Below are positions 11,160-21,299 of a stretch of 64,000 nt of DNA, piece by piece. The translations under genes were made by a program, and so were the position numbers. How positions within the stretch are numbered: position 1 is the stretch's first letter; each line of letters starts with the position of its first letter. A model generated the notes under the pieces. That model was not told the DNA's origin. It worked only from the letters and a program-made list of their open reading frames with translations, and searched no databases. Origin of the DNA: Gordius sp. MW1 (taxonomy: Eukaryota; Nematomorpha; Gordioida; Gordea; Gordiidae); NCBI GenBank assembly GCA_964036665.1, contig OZ038526.1, positions 6,944,001 to 7,008,000 on the forward strand. The letters are read 5' to 3'.

Positions 11160-11733
11160 GATATATCAACATTTATTGGCACTTTGTTAAAAGTATTTTC
11201 ATTTTTCTCCTTGTTTAACGTGCAAAAAATGACAAAATTAGATTTTTTAATTTATTTAGCCACGCAGGAGGGGGGGGGGACACGACCGTCCTATAATAAT
11301 AATAATAATTGAAGCAAAAAATGGCTTTGATAGTGCGTAAAAAATTTCCATTTTCCGCAACACATGCCTACTGCATTTATCACACTACCTACCCTACACG
11401 ATAGATAAGATACGCAGCAGTACGTGATGAGGGCAGGGCGTTTGATTGACGTGCGATACAACGTCAAAACGCATAAAACCCAATATCTCGAAAACTACTG
11501 GGCCTATTTGGCTGGAACATATCTTAAAACACGCTCCGGAGTGTGGGGAATAAACTGTGAAATTTTGAGCCAAATCGGTCTAATAGTTCTCCAAAAAAGG
11601 TGGCGGCATACACACACACACATACATACATAGTTTCATTTTATATATAAGATTTACATTAATCCAGCGAGGGCGCATTAAAAATCGATCGGGGGCGCCA
11701 TGGCGCCAGCGGGCGCCGCGTTGCCTACCCCTG

Positions 11734-12104
11734 ATCTAGATCATTGTATTTTGCCTAGAGCTATCCTTTCAGCTCCTAATTCATCTGGTCAACACTGTGT
11801 GACATCTAATAGTTCTATTGTCAGACTTCAGGCACCATCTAGTAAATTATTTTTAATTTTAAACATTTTTATAAATCTAGATCATTGTATTTTGCCTAGA
11901 GCTATCCTTTCAGCTCCTAATTCATCTGGTCAACACTGTGTGACATCTAATGGTTCTATTGTCAGACTTCAGGCGCCATCTAGTAAATTATTTTTAACTT
12001 TAAACATTTTTATAAATTTAGATATTTCTCTTTTGCCTGGGGCAGTCCTTTCAACTCCTAACTCGGCTCTTAAAACTATAAATGTGTGTGCACTTAGATT
12101 GATA
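11734..12104 (+). repeat. 141-bp tandem repeat (units at 11734, 11875, 12016)
   Basis: Units start with ATCTAGATCATTGTATTTTG and recur every 141 bases. A further partial unit lies at about 9320-9417, split off by the hAT insertion. Because 141 is 47 x 3, one frame stays open through the array and gives a repeated 47-residue peptide. I take that as a side effect, since the repeat shows no start context or domain. The third unit is more diverged. Confidence 0.75.
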
Positions 12105-12490
12105 TAGTAAATATTTTATATTAATATAGAATAGTTTCTTATGAATGATAAATTCACCAAGTAAACAAAATAGTTAGTGAATCCTAATGCTAAATACGAA
12201 AAAATCAGAAGTTTGGGAGAAAACCTTGCAACTGTGTAAGCAAAAAACCAATGATAGAATTTTTTGTACATTGGAAAATCATCTTATGTCTGATTGATCC
12301 TGTTCATAACAAAGCTTGCTAGAATTGGTAACTACCCTAAAATTTAAAGGTAATGACTTAACATATAAACCTGCAAACTTATAGGCATCCTTAAGTCTAC
12401 CACTGACACAAAAGAACAAGATCCTAATGTGCCAAATTTAGACTTAACATCAAGTAAATAATCATTTTTATTTCTGTTTTTAGATGAAAC

Positions 12491-13735
12491 CAGTGGCGTA
12501 TAGAGGGGGGCCCAGGGGGCCCGGGCCCCCCCAAGAGCAAAAACCGGGCCCCATGGGCCCCCCCCCAAGGGAAAAATCTTGGGCCCCCGGGCCCCTTCCG
12601 CCATTATTTTTTTTTATCTTAATTAAGAAACAATATAAAGATTATTATTATTGTTTCTGAATAAAAGTTTTAATTATTATATTACAAATAAAAATAAAGA
12701 TGCTGTAGTTTCAGATGTCCACCATGAGGGACTAAAGAATATGCAAGTTGTTAAATTATTAAGCATAAAACCATTGAACTGCCTTGTGCAGTGAGATGGA
12801 CAAGTAAATTAAAATCGATGATGGGACTTTTGCATAATTATTCTGCAATAATTAATTATCTTAAAAATTTAGAAAGGACAAAAGACATGGCTAGCCAATG
12901 GGATTTTACATAACCTTTTTGTCTTTTGATATAATTCTAATTTTAATAATATTTCAATATATTTTTGAAATTGTTCAAAAAGTTCAGAACGAGTTTCAAA
13001 GCCCAACTATTTGTTTAATAAATGCAATTACAACGGTTAATAGCCTAATATTAACTTTAAATGATATTAGAAATGAGGACCACTATCAAATTCTTTATAA
13101 TAAGGCAAAAGATTTAGCTGGAATTTTTGATTTATTACCTTCTTAACGTATTAAAAAACCAAAAAAGTATGACACATTTTACTTTTTTGAATTTACTAAT
13201 TCATTAATTGATTTCAAAATTGATTTATATTATTCAATCATCGATAGAATAATAGCAGAATAAACATAAGATTTTCGGAAATTATTTGTAATTTATATAA
13301 CTCTTAGAAGGTTTAAACCCTTCATCCCCCTTTTTTGCGATAAATCTCTTTTCTCAAAAATAATTAACCATTATGAATTAAAACTGGAAGACGGCGAAAT
13401 AAAAATGGCAAAAATTTTTGTAACACATTGTAACTCTTTATCTTCAAATAAAATAAAATGCAATGATATTTTTTCACTTATTAAAATTTTGCCCCCAATA
13501 GTGTTTCCAAATTTTATCATTTTGATTTAAATAATTTTAACTATCCCAATAACTTCATGTTCATGCGAAAGATCGTTCTCATTGCTAAAACGGATTAAAA
13601 TTTAGGTTATCTTCCTAAGCTTTATTGAGCTTAGAACATGACTTTATAAATGTTATTCCCCCGGATGGTATTATAAATTCGTTTGCAACATCGAGTAAAA
13701 GGCGTAATGAACTACTATTAAAAGACTAATTTTAA
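12491..13735 (+). pseudogene. decayed ZMYM1-like hAT transposase
   Basis: A CAGTGGCGTATAGAGG end at 12491, followed by a GGGCCC-rich stretch, opens the region. From about 12780 the plus strand holds broken pieces of a hAT transposase of the zinc-finger MYM-type/52-kDa-repressor group. These include a DHYQILYNKAKDLAG segment (12898-13146) and, near 13560-13730, the dimerisation block read in shifted frames (CERSFSLLKRIK, then INVIPPDG, then SSKRRNELLLKD). Several stops and frameshifts break it. The right terminus was not located. Confidence 0.65.
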
Positions 13736-13739
13736 TACT

Positions 13740-14520
13740 TAATGAAAAATTATCTGGGCTTTTAAACTTGTTTAAAACTTTTTAACACTTTCAAAATATA
13801 TTAAAATATTATTAAATTTACGAAAATTTCATCCTGGTTTCAATTTTATTGTCCATCTCACATGCTTATTGTTTAACATATCTTGCATATTTTTATGTAT
13901 AACATGCACGTATAAAGCCAATAGTTTTCCAAAAAATTGTTTGTACACCATTTTTTTCCTTTATTAGTGATATCCCATCATAAGTTTGACAAATTAATAT
14001 TAATAACCAATTGCTGAATTTTATACAATTGTTAACGCATCAAAACTTTCAAGGAATAAAAATCCTAAAAAAATTCATTATGTTTGTCTTTGGACGCTAA
14101 GTTGTTCTGTGCATCTCACATCTCTAATTTAATCTAAAATTATCAAATAAAATTTTGATTCAATTAATTGTGACAGAATATTTTTAAGGTTCATTTAGCC
14201 GTTAAATTTATTAGTTCGTTTTAATTTATAGGTGATAAATATATCTATAATATCATGGGGAATAACTTCTAAATACTTATTCTTGAACGAATTCTAATTT
14301 CATAATTATTTTTTTAAGTTTTATGTTATAATTACGCTTTTGAGGATCACATTAAAAAGGCTTTTAAATGTTCTCATTGTTCTCCTGATATAATGCTGCC
14401 TGAAAATGCTGCCAATATTGCATATGTAAAATTAAAATTTGTTATATATATGGCCAAGATTTTTGGGGTTGTGGCAATAATTTTTATAAAAACTTTGTTA
14501 TATCGTTTTTTAACTATTTG
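13740..14520. other. AT-rich noncoding stretch
   Basis: No coding character or recognised repeat. It probably includes the untranslated remainder of the hAT to its left. Confidence 0.4.
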
Positions 14521-14521
14521 C

Positions 14522-15490
14522 ATTCTTCTTCTTCTTTATCGTGTTGAAAGTCCCACAGACGTGGGGTAAGTTTTCAGCAGCCTCTTCCATCTGAGTCGCG
14601 TAAATGCCATGCCAATTTCCATCTGTTTGACGTCCATATCCTTTTCGACCAGTCGTTTCCAGGTGGCACGTGGTCTGCCCCTTCCTCTTCTTCCAGGCAC
14701 GTCCATCTCCAGCGTTCGCCGTGTGACATCGTCTTCGTCTCTTCGTAACACATGGCCGTACCACCGCAGTCGACTTTCTCTTAAGAAGTCCTTCGTCGCT
14801 TGTATACCCATCTTTGTCATCAAGGATTCGTTCGTCATGCGATCCAGCTTGGTGTAGCCTAAGCTCCATCGCACCATTCTCATATCCGTGACTTGCAAGA
14901 GTTTCTCCTCCGCGGTGGTTACAGCCCATGTTTCGCTCCCGTAAAGCAAGACCGGTCGCACGATGGTTTTGTACGCCTTGCTTTTTAACCAAATTGGTAT
15001 CTTTTTGTCACACATGACACCGGAGATGCTGCGCCACTTGAGCCATGCTTTCTTGATCCGAGAATGGACTTCGGCAATACATCCTCCCTCTTGATGCAAT
15101 AGCGAGCTAAGATATGTGAACTTATCAACCTCCGTGTACATTGGACCGTCATTTTTGTGCATTTGCAGACTACCGCCCATCGTTTGCATGTAAACCGTTT
15201 TCTTCCCGCTGACCTTTAACCCGCCTGATGAAAAACCCCTTCTCTTGTTTCATCGCATAGGACAATATCATCGGCATATAGCATAGTCCAAGGGGCTGGC
15301 TTGTGCAAGTCCTTTGTTATCCATAATTAGATTAAACAAGAATGGGCTTAACGCTGACCCTTGATGTAGTCCAATCATTATTCGGAAGGGTTTCGTTTCT
15401 CCTACGGTAGTCCTAACAGATGCAACCGCGCCATTATGCATTTCTTTGATAAGTCGAACATATCCTTCGGGTATATTTCTGGCTCTAAGG
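14522..15490 (-). mobile_element. RTE-type LINE, 3' half (split by hAT insertion)
   Basis: Minus-strand C-terminal half of an RTE polyprotein. In order it shows GLHQGSALSPFLFN (reverse transcriptase motif), LYADDIVL (catalytic YADD; near 15260-15290), WSLGYTKLDRMTN, RLRWYGHVLRR and RRGRGRPRATWK. It ends with a stop and a GATAAAGAAGAAGAAG tail at 14522. Frames are broken around 15190-15250. The coding sequence continues across the hAT into 24100-24880; removing the 8.6-kb insertion and one duplication rejoins the reading frame at WSLRARN. Confidence 0.9.
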
Positions 15491-15567
15491 TAGTGATGGG
15501 AAAACGCTTAGCACTAGCGCGCTTAGCACCTCCCCGCTGATGGTAATAGCCTATTAAATACGCTATG

Positions 15568-15792
15568 TGTTGTATACTGCAACTGCATACTCCACCATGC
15601 GCGTTTATTCAAATTAGGACTGCAACTGCATACTCCACCATGCGCGTTATTTCAAATTAGGTTATTCAAATTACATTCATTATCACACAATCACCCTACC
15701 ATCACGCGATCACCCTACCATCACGCGTTCTTACCCTTTATATACAAAAATCGCTAATAGTTAAACAGTCCACCAAATATCAAGACGCAACA
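15568..15792 (+). repeat. 5' LTR of the Ty3/Gypsy element
   Basis: 225 bases, TGTTG...CAACA. It holds a ~40-bp unit repeated twice (ACTGCAACTGCATACTCCACC) and an 18-bp unit ending CCATCACGCG in two copies. TTTATATAC at about 15738 is a likely TATA box. No AATAAA was seen. Confidence 0.92.
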
Positions 15793-16862
15793 ATGGCGCG
15801 GTCTACCCTTACTTTCCACCCATATAGTCCTTCGGATAATATTGACCTCTACATATCACAGTTCAACCACTATCATCTAGTAGTCGGCGGCGATAAAAAA
15901 TCCCTTTTCTTAACGGTATGCGGATCGGATAATTATGAACTGCTGATCAATCTTCTTTCCCCTTCGGACCCGTTACAAAAGACCTTCGAAGAAATAGTGT
16001 CCACCTTGAAAAGTTTCTTCGCTCCCTCTCTGAGTGCTATTGTCCATAGATATAAATTCCACAAATGCGTACAAGTAGAAGGTGAAAATATTGATTCCTT
16101 TGCAGCTAAACTTAAAGGTATAATTGCAACTTTGGTGCCTCTCTCGAGGAAAACCTTAGGGATCGGTTCGTGGCGGGGTTACATAATAACAAGATTGTGG
16201 AGCGACTTTTGATGGTAGATAATCTGACATGGCAAGGGGCATTAGATATTGCAAGATCAATGGAACGGGCAAGATTCCAAAGCCATATGTTGACCCAACA
16301 ATTGGAACCCGTTCATACAGTGACTAAACCCACAGCATCAAATATGAAATGTTTTGCCTGTGGGGGGAACCACCTTCGAGTCAACTGTAAATTCCGTTTT
16401 GCGACGTGTTATAAATGCCATACCCAAGGCCATATCGGAAAGATATGCCGTGTCAAACAGGTTTCCTCATTAGATTATTTCCATTTAAAAGACTCGTTGC
16501 GGCCATGCTATGCTTTGAAGGTAAATGATCGTATGTTAAATTTTGAAATTGACACTGGGTCAGCGGTCACCTTGATTAATGCTCTCAATGGGGCCCACCT
16601 TACCACTCAACCGTGTTGTACCGAATTAAGGGGTTATGATGGTTCGTCTATACCGCTAAAGGGATCGGCAAGAGTAATCGTGCAAGAAGAGGACGCAACC
16701 CACCAACTCTTGCTTTACGTCGCTGATGGGAGCGGGCAAAACATTTTGGGAAGGGACTGGTTAAGGATATTTCCACACATATTACGTCAACTAGCTGAGG
16801 ATTGGGAGCAAACAAACCTTTCCAACGATACGAGATTAATTATACCCACGATGATGTTGTAA
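15793..16862 (+). pseudogene. gag-protease region, one frameshift
   Basis: Gag starts at the ATG directly after the LTR. The first part (15793 to about 16130) reads as a capsid-like domain. Homology then continues in another frame from about 16132 to the stop at 16862, so a small indel has broken the frame near the middle. Counting from Met-16170, two zinc knuckles lie at residues 61-73 (C-x2-C-x3-H-x4-C) and 80-93 (C-x2-C-x4-H-x4-C). The retropepsin follows, with its active-site DTGS at 128-131 and ILGRDW at 192-197. The knuckles package RNA and the protease matures the polyprotein. As it stands this copy cannot make full Gag. Confidence 0.88.
15794..15811 (+). promoter_or_regulatory. candidate primer-binding site overlapping the gag start
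   Basis: TGGCGCGGTCTACCC begins two bases after the LTR and starts with TGG, as required to pair with a tRNA 3' CCA. It overlaps the first gag codons, since the ATG is at 15793. The matching tRNA was not identified. Confidence 0.55.
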
Positions 16863-19597
16863 CCAATAATATTATTAAAAAATATCCGTTGTTGTTTGAC
16901 AATAAATTGGGGGGCGGGGTAGTTGGTTATGAAGCAAAGCTAAAATTAAAAGATGAGTTATGCCCACGTTTTTTCCGCCCTAGACCTATTCCCTATACGT
17001 TAAAACCTAAAATTGACGAAGAATTAGATAGGTCAGTTAAAGAAGGTATCTTAAAACCCATAAAATATGCTGAACACGCTGCCCCTATTGTAACTGTTAT
17101 TAAAAATAATGGGAGCATCCGTATTTGTGGCGATTTCCGTGATTTAAACAAGCACCTTGTAATTGAAAAATATCCTTTACCACGAATTCAAGATATATTT
17201 GCTCAACTAGGCGGTTTTAAATATTTCAGCGTTTTGGACCTTAAGGATGCCTATTTCCAAATTAAAATTAACGAAAATTCTCAAAACCTGTTAGCAATAA
17301 ATACGCATAGGGGCCTTTTCAAATATACTAAACTACCTTTTGGCATAGCTTCGGCCCCAGCTATTTTTCAAAGATTTATGGATTCATTATTTAGAAATAA
17401 TAAGGGAATAGTAGTCTACCTAGATGACATCATTATAGCTGGTAAGACAATAGAGGACCATAATCAAAAATTGGAAAAGGTTTTTAAAGAATTGGAAAAA
17501 ACAGGCCTAAAACTAAAATTAGGAAAGTGTAAATTTTTGAAAAAAAAAGTAGAATATTTAGGACATACCATTAGTAAAGACGGAATTTTTATTACTGACA
17601 AGAATACTAAAGCAATTTTAGCAGCACCAGCCCCAACTAAAATAAAAGAATTACAATCTTTTTTAGGTATGGCAACATACTACGCGAAATTCATAAAAAA
17701 TTTCTCTTCGTTAGCACAACCTCTTTATAAACTGCTAAGGAAAACAGTATCTTGGAAATGGTCCATAGACTGTACAAATGCATTCAATGACATTAAAAAA
17801 GCCATTATCAAGGCTCCGATATTAAAACATTTCGACCCCGAGTTACCGTTAGTACTCTCGACGGATGCGTCATCTAAGGGCCTCGGCGCAGTACTTTCCC
17901 ACGAAATTAAAGGTTATCAGCACCCTATTGCTTTTGCGTCCCGCACCCTTAACGCTGCTGAAAGAAATTATAGCCAAATTGAAAAAGAAGCTTTAGCCAT
18001 CATTTATGCTTTTAAAAAATTTAAGGAATATTTATATGGCCTCCATTTTACATTACTTACAGATCACAAACCTTTAATTTCAATATTCAACCCAAATAAA
18101 AATGTATCACAAGGCATGTCAGCAAGACTTCAGAAATGGACTTTGTTAACAACACCTTATCATTATACCATAAAATACAAAATGGGCAAGGAAAATACAC
18201 AAGCTGATATGTTATCCAGGCTTCCGATACAATCCAAAGAAAATCTAGAACAAGAAGAAGATGATGATATACACACCATTTATGAAGAACCATTTCAACG
18301 TTTTCCCATTACGTCCGCTGACATAGAGCGTCATACTCGTACAGATCCTATCCTAGGACAAGTCTATAACTATGTACTCCATGGCTGGCCGAAGAAAGTT
18401 ACTCCAGACCTAGTAGTTTACCAACAACGGCAAAGAGAACTCACCACCTTAAAACGCTGCATATTTTGGGGATACCGAATTATTATTCCTCAAGGATTAA
18501 GACAAACTATTTTGAAACTAATCCACTTAGGACACCCAGGCATGAGCCGCTCAAAAATATTGGCTCGTCAACATCTCTGGTATCCGGGTATTGATAAAGA
18601 TATAGAAGGTTATGTTCAAAACTTTACAGATTGTCAACAATGGTTTACTGGGACAACAGAATTAGCCACTCAAAAATGGGAAAACCCTGGGAAACCATGG
18701 TCTAGGTTACATGCCGATTTTTGTGGACCTCTTAATGGGTATTATTATCTAATTGTAATTGACGCCTACAGTAAATGGCCTGAGGTAATTCCCATGACCA
18801 CGATCACTACTTCAAGCACTATAAACGCTCTCGAAGCTATTTTCTCAAGGTTCGGAGTACCAAACACCTTGGCTACAGACAATGGACCTCAGTTTACAAG
18901 CGCCGAGTTTAAAATATACTGCAAAACAAATAATATTCGTAATGCATATTCCAGCCCGTATCATCCTCGATCCAACGGAGAAGCCGAACGTTTTGTACGA
19001 ACATTCAAGGAGTTTTTGAACAAAACTAGAAATTTTAAAAACGATAAATTGTATAACTTTCTGTTTTCTTATAGGAACACCATTCACCCAACAACTGGAT
19101 TAACTCCAGCCAATCTATTAATCAAAATTCAACCAATCGGTCCATTAAACTTACTCAAACCACATGTAACTGGTCTTGACAAAGACGAGTTGGCACCTAT
19201 CAAACGAAAATTTGTAATTGGAGATAGAGTATGGGTTAGAACTTTCACAACTAATGATCAATTATGGGTAACGGGAAAAATATTAAAAATCTTAGGCCCA
19301 GTATCATACATGATAGAAATGGATAATGGGGCATTATGGAAGAGACATGGTGATCATCTTAGAAAATCTTTAGATAACGCGGACACGCTAAACAATGAAG
19401 ATCAATGGGCTGACATTTCGCACGCACTATCGGATGCTCTGCCACAAAATGTTCCCAGTGATTTACTTGACGCCACCGCTCCGCAACAGCCTAATCTACC
19501 ACATGATGAAGCTAGCGATAAAATGCTTGTTTCCATTCCACCCCCGCTCTCACCTCTACCCCCTCGTACGGACTCCCCTTATTCACCTATACCCTGA
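16802..19597 (+). CDS. pol: reverse transcriptase, RNase H, integrase (931 codons, open)
   Basis: An uninterrupted frame overlapping the end of the protease frame by 61 bases. Reverse transcriptase: CGDFRDLNKHL near residue 110, LPFGIASAPAIFQ near 180, catalytic YLDD at 206-209. RNase H: STDAS at 353-357. Integrase: GHPGMSRSK zinc-domain start, then HADFCGP, TDNGPQF and the GEAERFV helix, giving the D-D-E triad. In the integrase zinc domain the usual C-x2-C is F-x2-C (codon 18623-18625), so one zinc ligand is lost. A Pro/Ser-rich tail ends the protein. The first Met is not a certain start; translation normally comes by read-through or frameshift from gag. Confidence 0.92.
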   Translation: MGANKPFQRYEINYTHDDVVTNNIIKKYPLLFDNKLGGGVVGYEAKLKLKDELCPRFFRPRPIPYTLKPKIDEELDRSVKEGILKPIKYAEHAAPIVTVIKNNGSIRICGDFRDLNKHLVIEKYPLPRIQDIFAQLGGFKYFSVLDLKDAYFQIKINENSQNLLAINTHRGLFKYTKLPFGIASAPAIFQRFMDSLFRNNKGIVVYLDDIIIAGKTIEDHNQKLEKVFKELEKTGLKLKLGKCKFLKKKVEYLGHTISKDGIFITDKNTKAILAAPAPTKIKELQSFLGMATYYAKFIKNFSSLAQPLYKLLRKTVSWKWSIDCTNAFNDIKKAIIKAPILKHFDPELPLVLSTDASSKGLGAVLSHEIKGYQHPIAFASRTLNAAERNYSQIEKEALAIIYAFKKFKEYLYGLHFTLLTDHKPLISIFNPNKNVSQGMSARLQKWTLLTTPYHYTIKYKMGKENTQADMLSRLPIQSKENLEQEEDDDIHTIYEEPFQRFPITSADIERHTRTDPILGQVYNYVLHGWPKKVTPDLVVYQQRQRELTTLKRCIFWGYRIIIPQGLRQTILKLIHLGHPGMSRSKILARQHLWYPGIDKDIEGYVQNFTDCQQWFTGTTELATQKWENPGKPWSRLHADFCGPLNGYYYLIVIDAYSKWPEVIPMTTITTSSTINALEAIFSRFGVPNTLATDNGPQFTSAEFKIYCKTNNIRNAYSSPYHPRSNGEAERFVRTFKEFLNKTRNFKNDKLYNFLFSYRNTIHPTTGLTPANLLIKIQPIGPLNLLKPHVTGLDKDELAPIKRKFVIGDRVWVRTFTTNDQLWVTGKILKILGPVSYMIEMDNGALWKRHGDHLRKSLDNADTLNNEDQWADISHALSDALPQNVPSDLLDATAPQQPNLPHDEASDKMLVSIPPPLSPLPPRTDSPYSPIP

Positions 19598-19660
19598 CCC
19601 GAAATAACGGTCCGGCGATCTACACGAATCCGAAAACCTATAGAAAGATATGGAATAACT

Positions 19661-19675
19661 TAAGGGGGTAGGAGA
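19661..19675 (+). promoter_or_regulatory. polypurine tract
   Basis: AAGGGGGTAGGAGA lies directly before the 3' LTR, the expected site for priming plus-strand DNA synthesis. Confidence 0.85.
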
Positions 19676-19918
19676 TGTTGTATACTGCAACTGCATACTC
19701 CACCATGCGCGTTTATTCAAATTAGGACTGCAACTGCATACTCCACCATGCGCGTTATTTCAAATTAGGTTATTCAAATTACATTCATTATCACACAATC
19801 ACCCTACCATCACGCGATCACCCTACCATCACGCGATCCCCTACCATCACGCGTTCTTACCCTTTATATACAAAAATCGCTAATAGTTAAACAGTCCACC
19901 AAATATCAAGACGCAACA
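19676..19918 (+). repeat. 3' LTR of the Ty3/Gypsy element
   Basis: 243 bases. Same as the 5' LTR except for one more 18-bp unit (CGATCCCCTACCATCACG) in the CCATCACGCG array. I found no other difference by eye. Confidence 0.92.
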
Positions 19919-19923
19919 CTATG

Positions 19924-20340
19924 TCTACTAGCACATAGTCACTTTAAGTGCTATAAGCTATAGGAGATGGGAGGTTTGAGGCGCTAGAGCTATGGGAGAT
20001 GGGAGGTTTGAGGTGCTAGAGCTATGGGAGATGGGAGTTTGAGGTGCTATGAACTATAGGAGATGGGAGTTTAAGGTGCTATGTGCTATAGGAGATGGGA
20101 GTTTGAGGTGCTATGTGCTATAGGAGATGGGAGTTTGAGGTGCTATGTGCTATAGGAGATGGGAGGTCTGAGGTGCTAGAGCTATGGGAGGTTTGAGGTG
20201 CTAGAGCTATGGGAGATGGGAGGTTTGAGGTGCTATGAGCTATGGGAGATGGGAGGTTTGAGGTGCTATGAGCTATAGGAGATGGGAGTTTGAGGCGCTA
20301 AAGCTATAGCCGATAGTACTTAAATGCGCTAGAGCTATAG
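19924..20340 (+). repeat. subterminal ~33-bp tandem repeats, left arm of the hAT
   Basis: About twelve units of the form GAGGTGCTATGAGCTATAGG + AGATGGGAGTTT, varying between 31 and 36 bases. The inverse array lies at 23640-24060. Tandem subterminal repeats are commonly transposase binding sites. Confidence 0.85.
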
Positions 20341-21299
20341 CACCGGCGCTAACACTGGGAATTATTCTTTTAATTGTTTATTTTATTTTTATTAAATATT
20401 AAAATACATCTGAATATAATTTTTTTGTGCTATCTTACCATCTAACTACGACTTATTTTAATATAAATTTAATTAAGTGTATGACTTTAATTTAAGTATT
20501 TTACATTGCTTCTACATTTATTTTATCAATAACTCGCTTTCCCCCCCCTCTCTGAATGACGAAAAAAAAATTTCCCAATGTAAAAAAAACCATTACAAAT
20601 TAATATTTTTTTTATATTTTGCCCCTCCCTAATTGAACTTTTATTTTAACCTTATCATTCACAACCTGGTTATGCCCTACGCCCATGTTTTTGAGAATAA
20701 AAAAAATTAAACTCCCCCTTCCCTTAAGTTAATCCATATCCCATCAGGGCGATTATGTTTCAATGAAAAGGAAAACAATAGAGTGAACTTTTATGCGTAC
20801 TCAGACTCTGACTCACTCATGTTATGTTATTTTTATTGATTGAGAAAAAGAAAATTAATTTTTCGCTCTCTTCTTTAATGTCTTTATCCATTTCTTCAAC
20901 TCAACATAAAAAATATTAATTTTATGAGAAATAATTATTCCCTGGCTACGACTAGCCCCGGTCACCTCAACATAAAACTTATGTTAAGAATATTTAAGAA
21001 AGGTTATGGTTGGTCACTAATTAATAACCAATATAAATCCGACTTAAATAACAAATTCAATCTTTAAGTGTAATATTTTCCAATGTTTTCAGCCGGTTAA
21101 AGTACTTATTTTATATTAAATTTGGTAAATATTATAAAAGATTTCCCAAGTGAGATATCATTATCAACGTCTTTTATATGATAATACACTCGACTCGTTA
21201 AAAATCATAAACTACGATAATTTTATTTTCGACCATTTCGCATTATATATATTAGTTATATATATATAAATATATTAAAACAGGCAAATATTTTGTTAA

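Larger units (their letters stand above)
10104..11653 (+). mobile_element. CTAGCTGACCCGG repeat element, copy 1 (with nested MITE)
   Basis: Starts ACTAGCTGACCCGGCAAACG and ends near TTTTATATATAAGAT after a CA/CATA microsatellite. Just before the microsatellite is a conserved block (CTCGAAAACTACTGGGCC ... TTTTGAGCCAAATCGGTC). The same start, middle and end occur at 39357-48088 and, reversed, at 61467-62340. I see no transposase or reverse transcriptase. The 3' block followed by microsatellite suggests a non-autonomous retroelement, but the class is not certain. Confidence 0.65.
9418..11733 (-). mobile_element. hAT transposon remnant with perfect 8-bp target duplication
   Basis: Left end CAGGGGTCGGCAACC, right end the inverse form GTTGCCTACCCCTG. 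Both are flanked by ATCTAGAT (9410-9417 and 11734-11741), a perfect 8-bp duplication characteristic of hAT insertion. It landed in a 141-bp tandem repeat, whose other units lie to the right. Inside are only the N-terminal BED finger of a transposase (9748-9963, minus) and a nested repeat element (10104-11653). The body of the transposase is gone, so the copy cannot move by itself. Confidence 0.85.
15568..19918 (+). mobile_element. Ty3/Gypsy LTR retrotransposon (Mag-like)
   Basis: A 4.35-kb element with two LTRs beginning TGTTG and ending CAACA, flanked by the 5-bp duplication CTATG (15563-15567 and 19919-19923). Coding order is gag, protease, reverse transcriptase, RNase H, integrase, the Ty3/Gypsy order. 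It most resembles the K02A2.6-like/Mag group common in invertebrates. No envelope gene. The LTRs are identical except for one extra 18-bp repeat unit on the right, so the insertion is recent. One frameshift in gag and a possible one at the protease/RT border break the reading frame. Confidence 0.92.

Noticed and set aside
11700-12107. 135-residue open frame with a repeated 47-residue peptide
   Set aside because: The repeat period is 141 bases, a multiple of three, so the frame stays open by itself. The start lies inside the hAT end, and there is no domain.
19924-20340. Regular ~33-bp repeats that superficially resemble a CRISPR array
   Set aside because: Units are contiguous with no unique spacers, vary in length, are mirrored at the other end of the element, and the context is a eukaryotic transposon.
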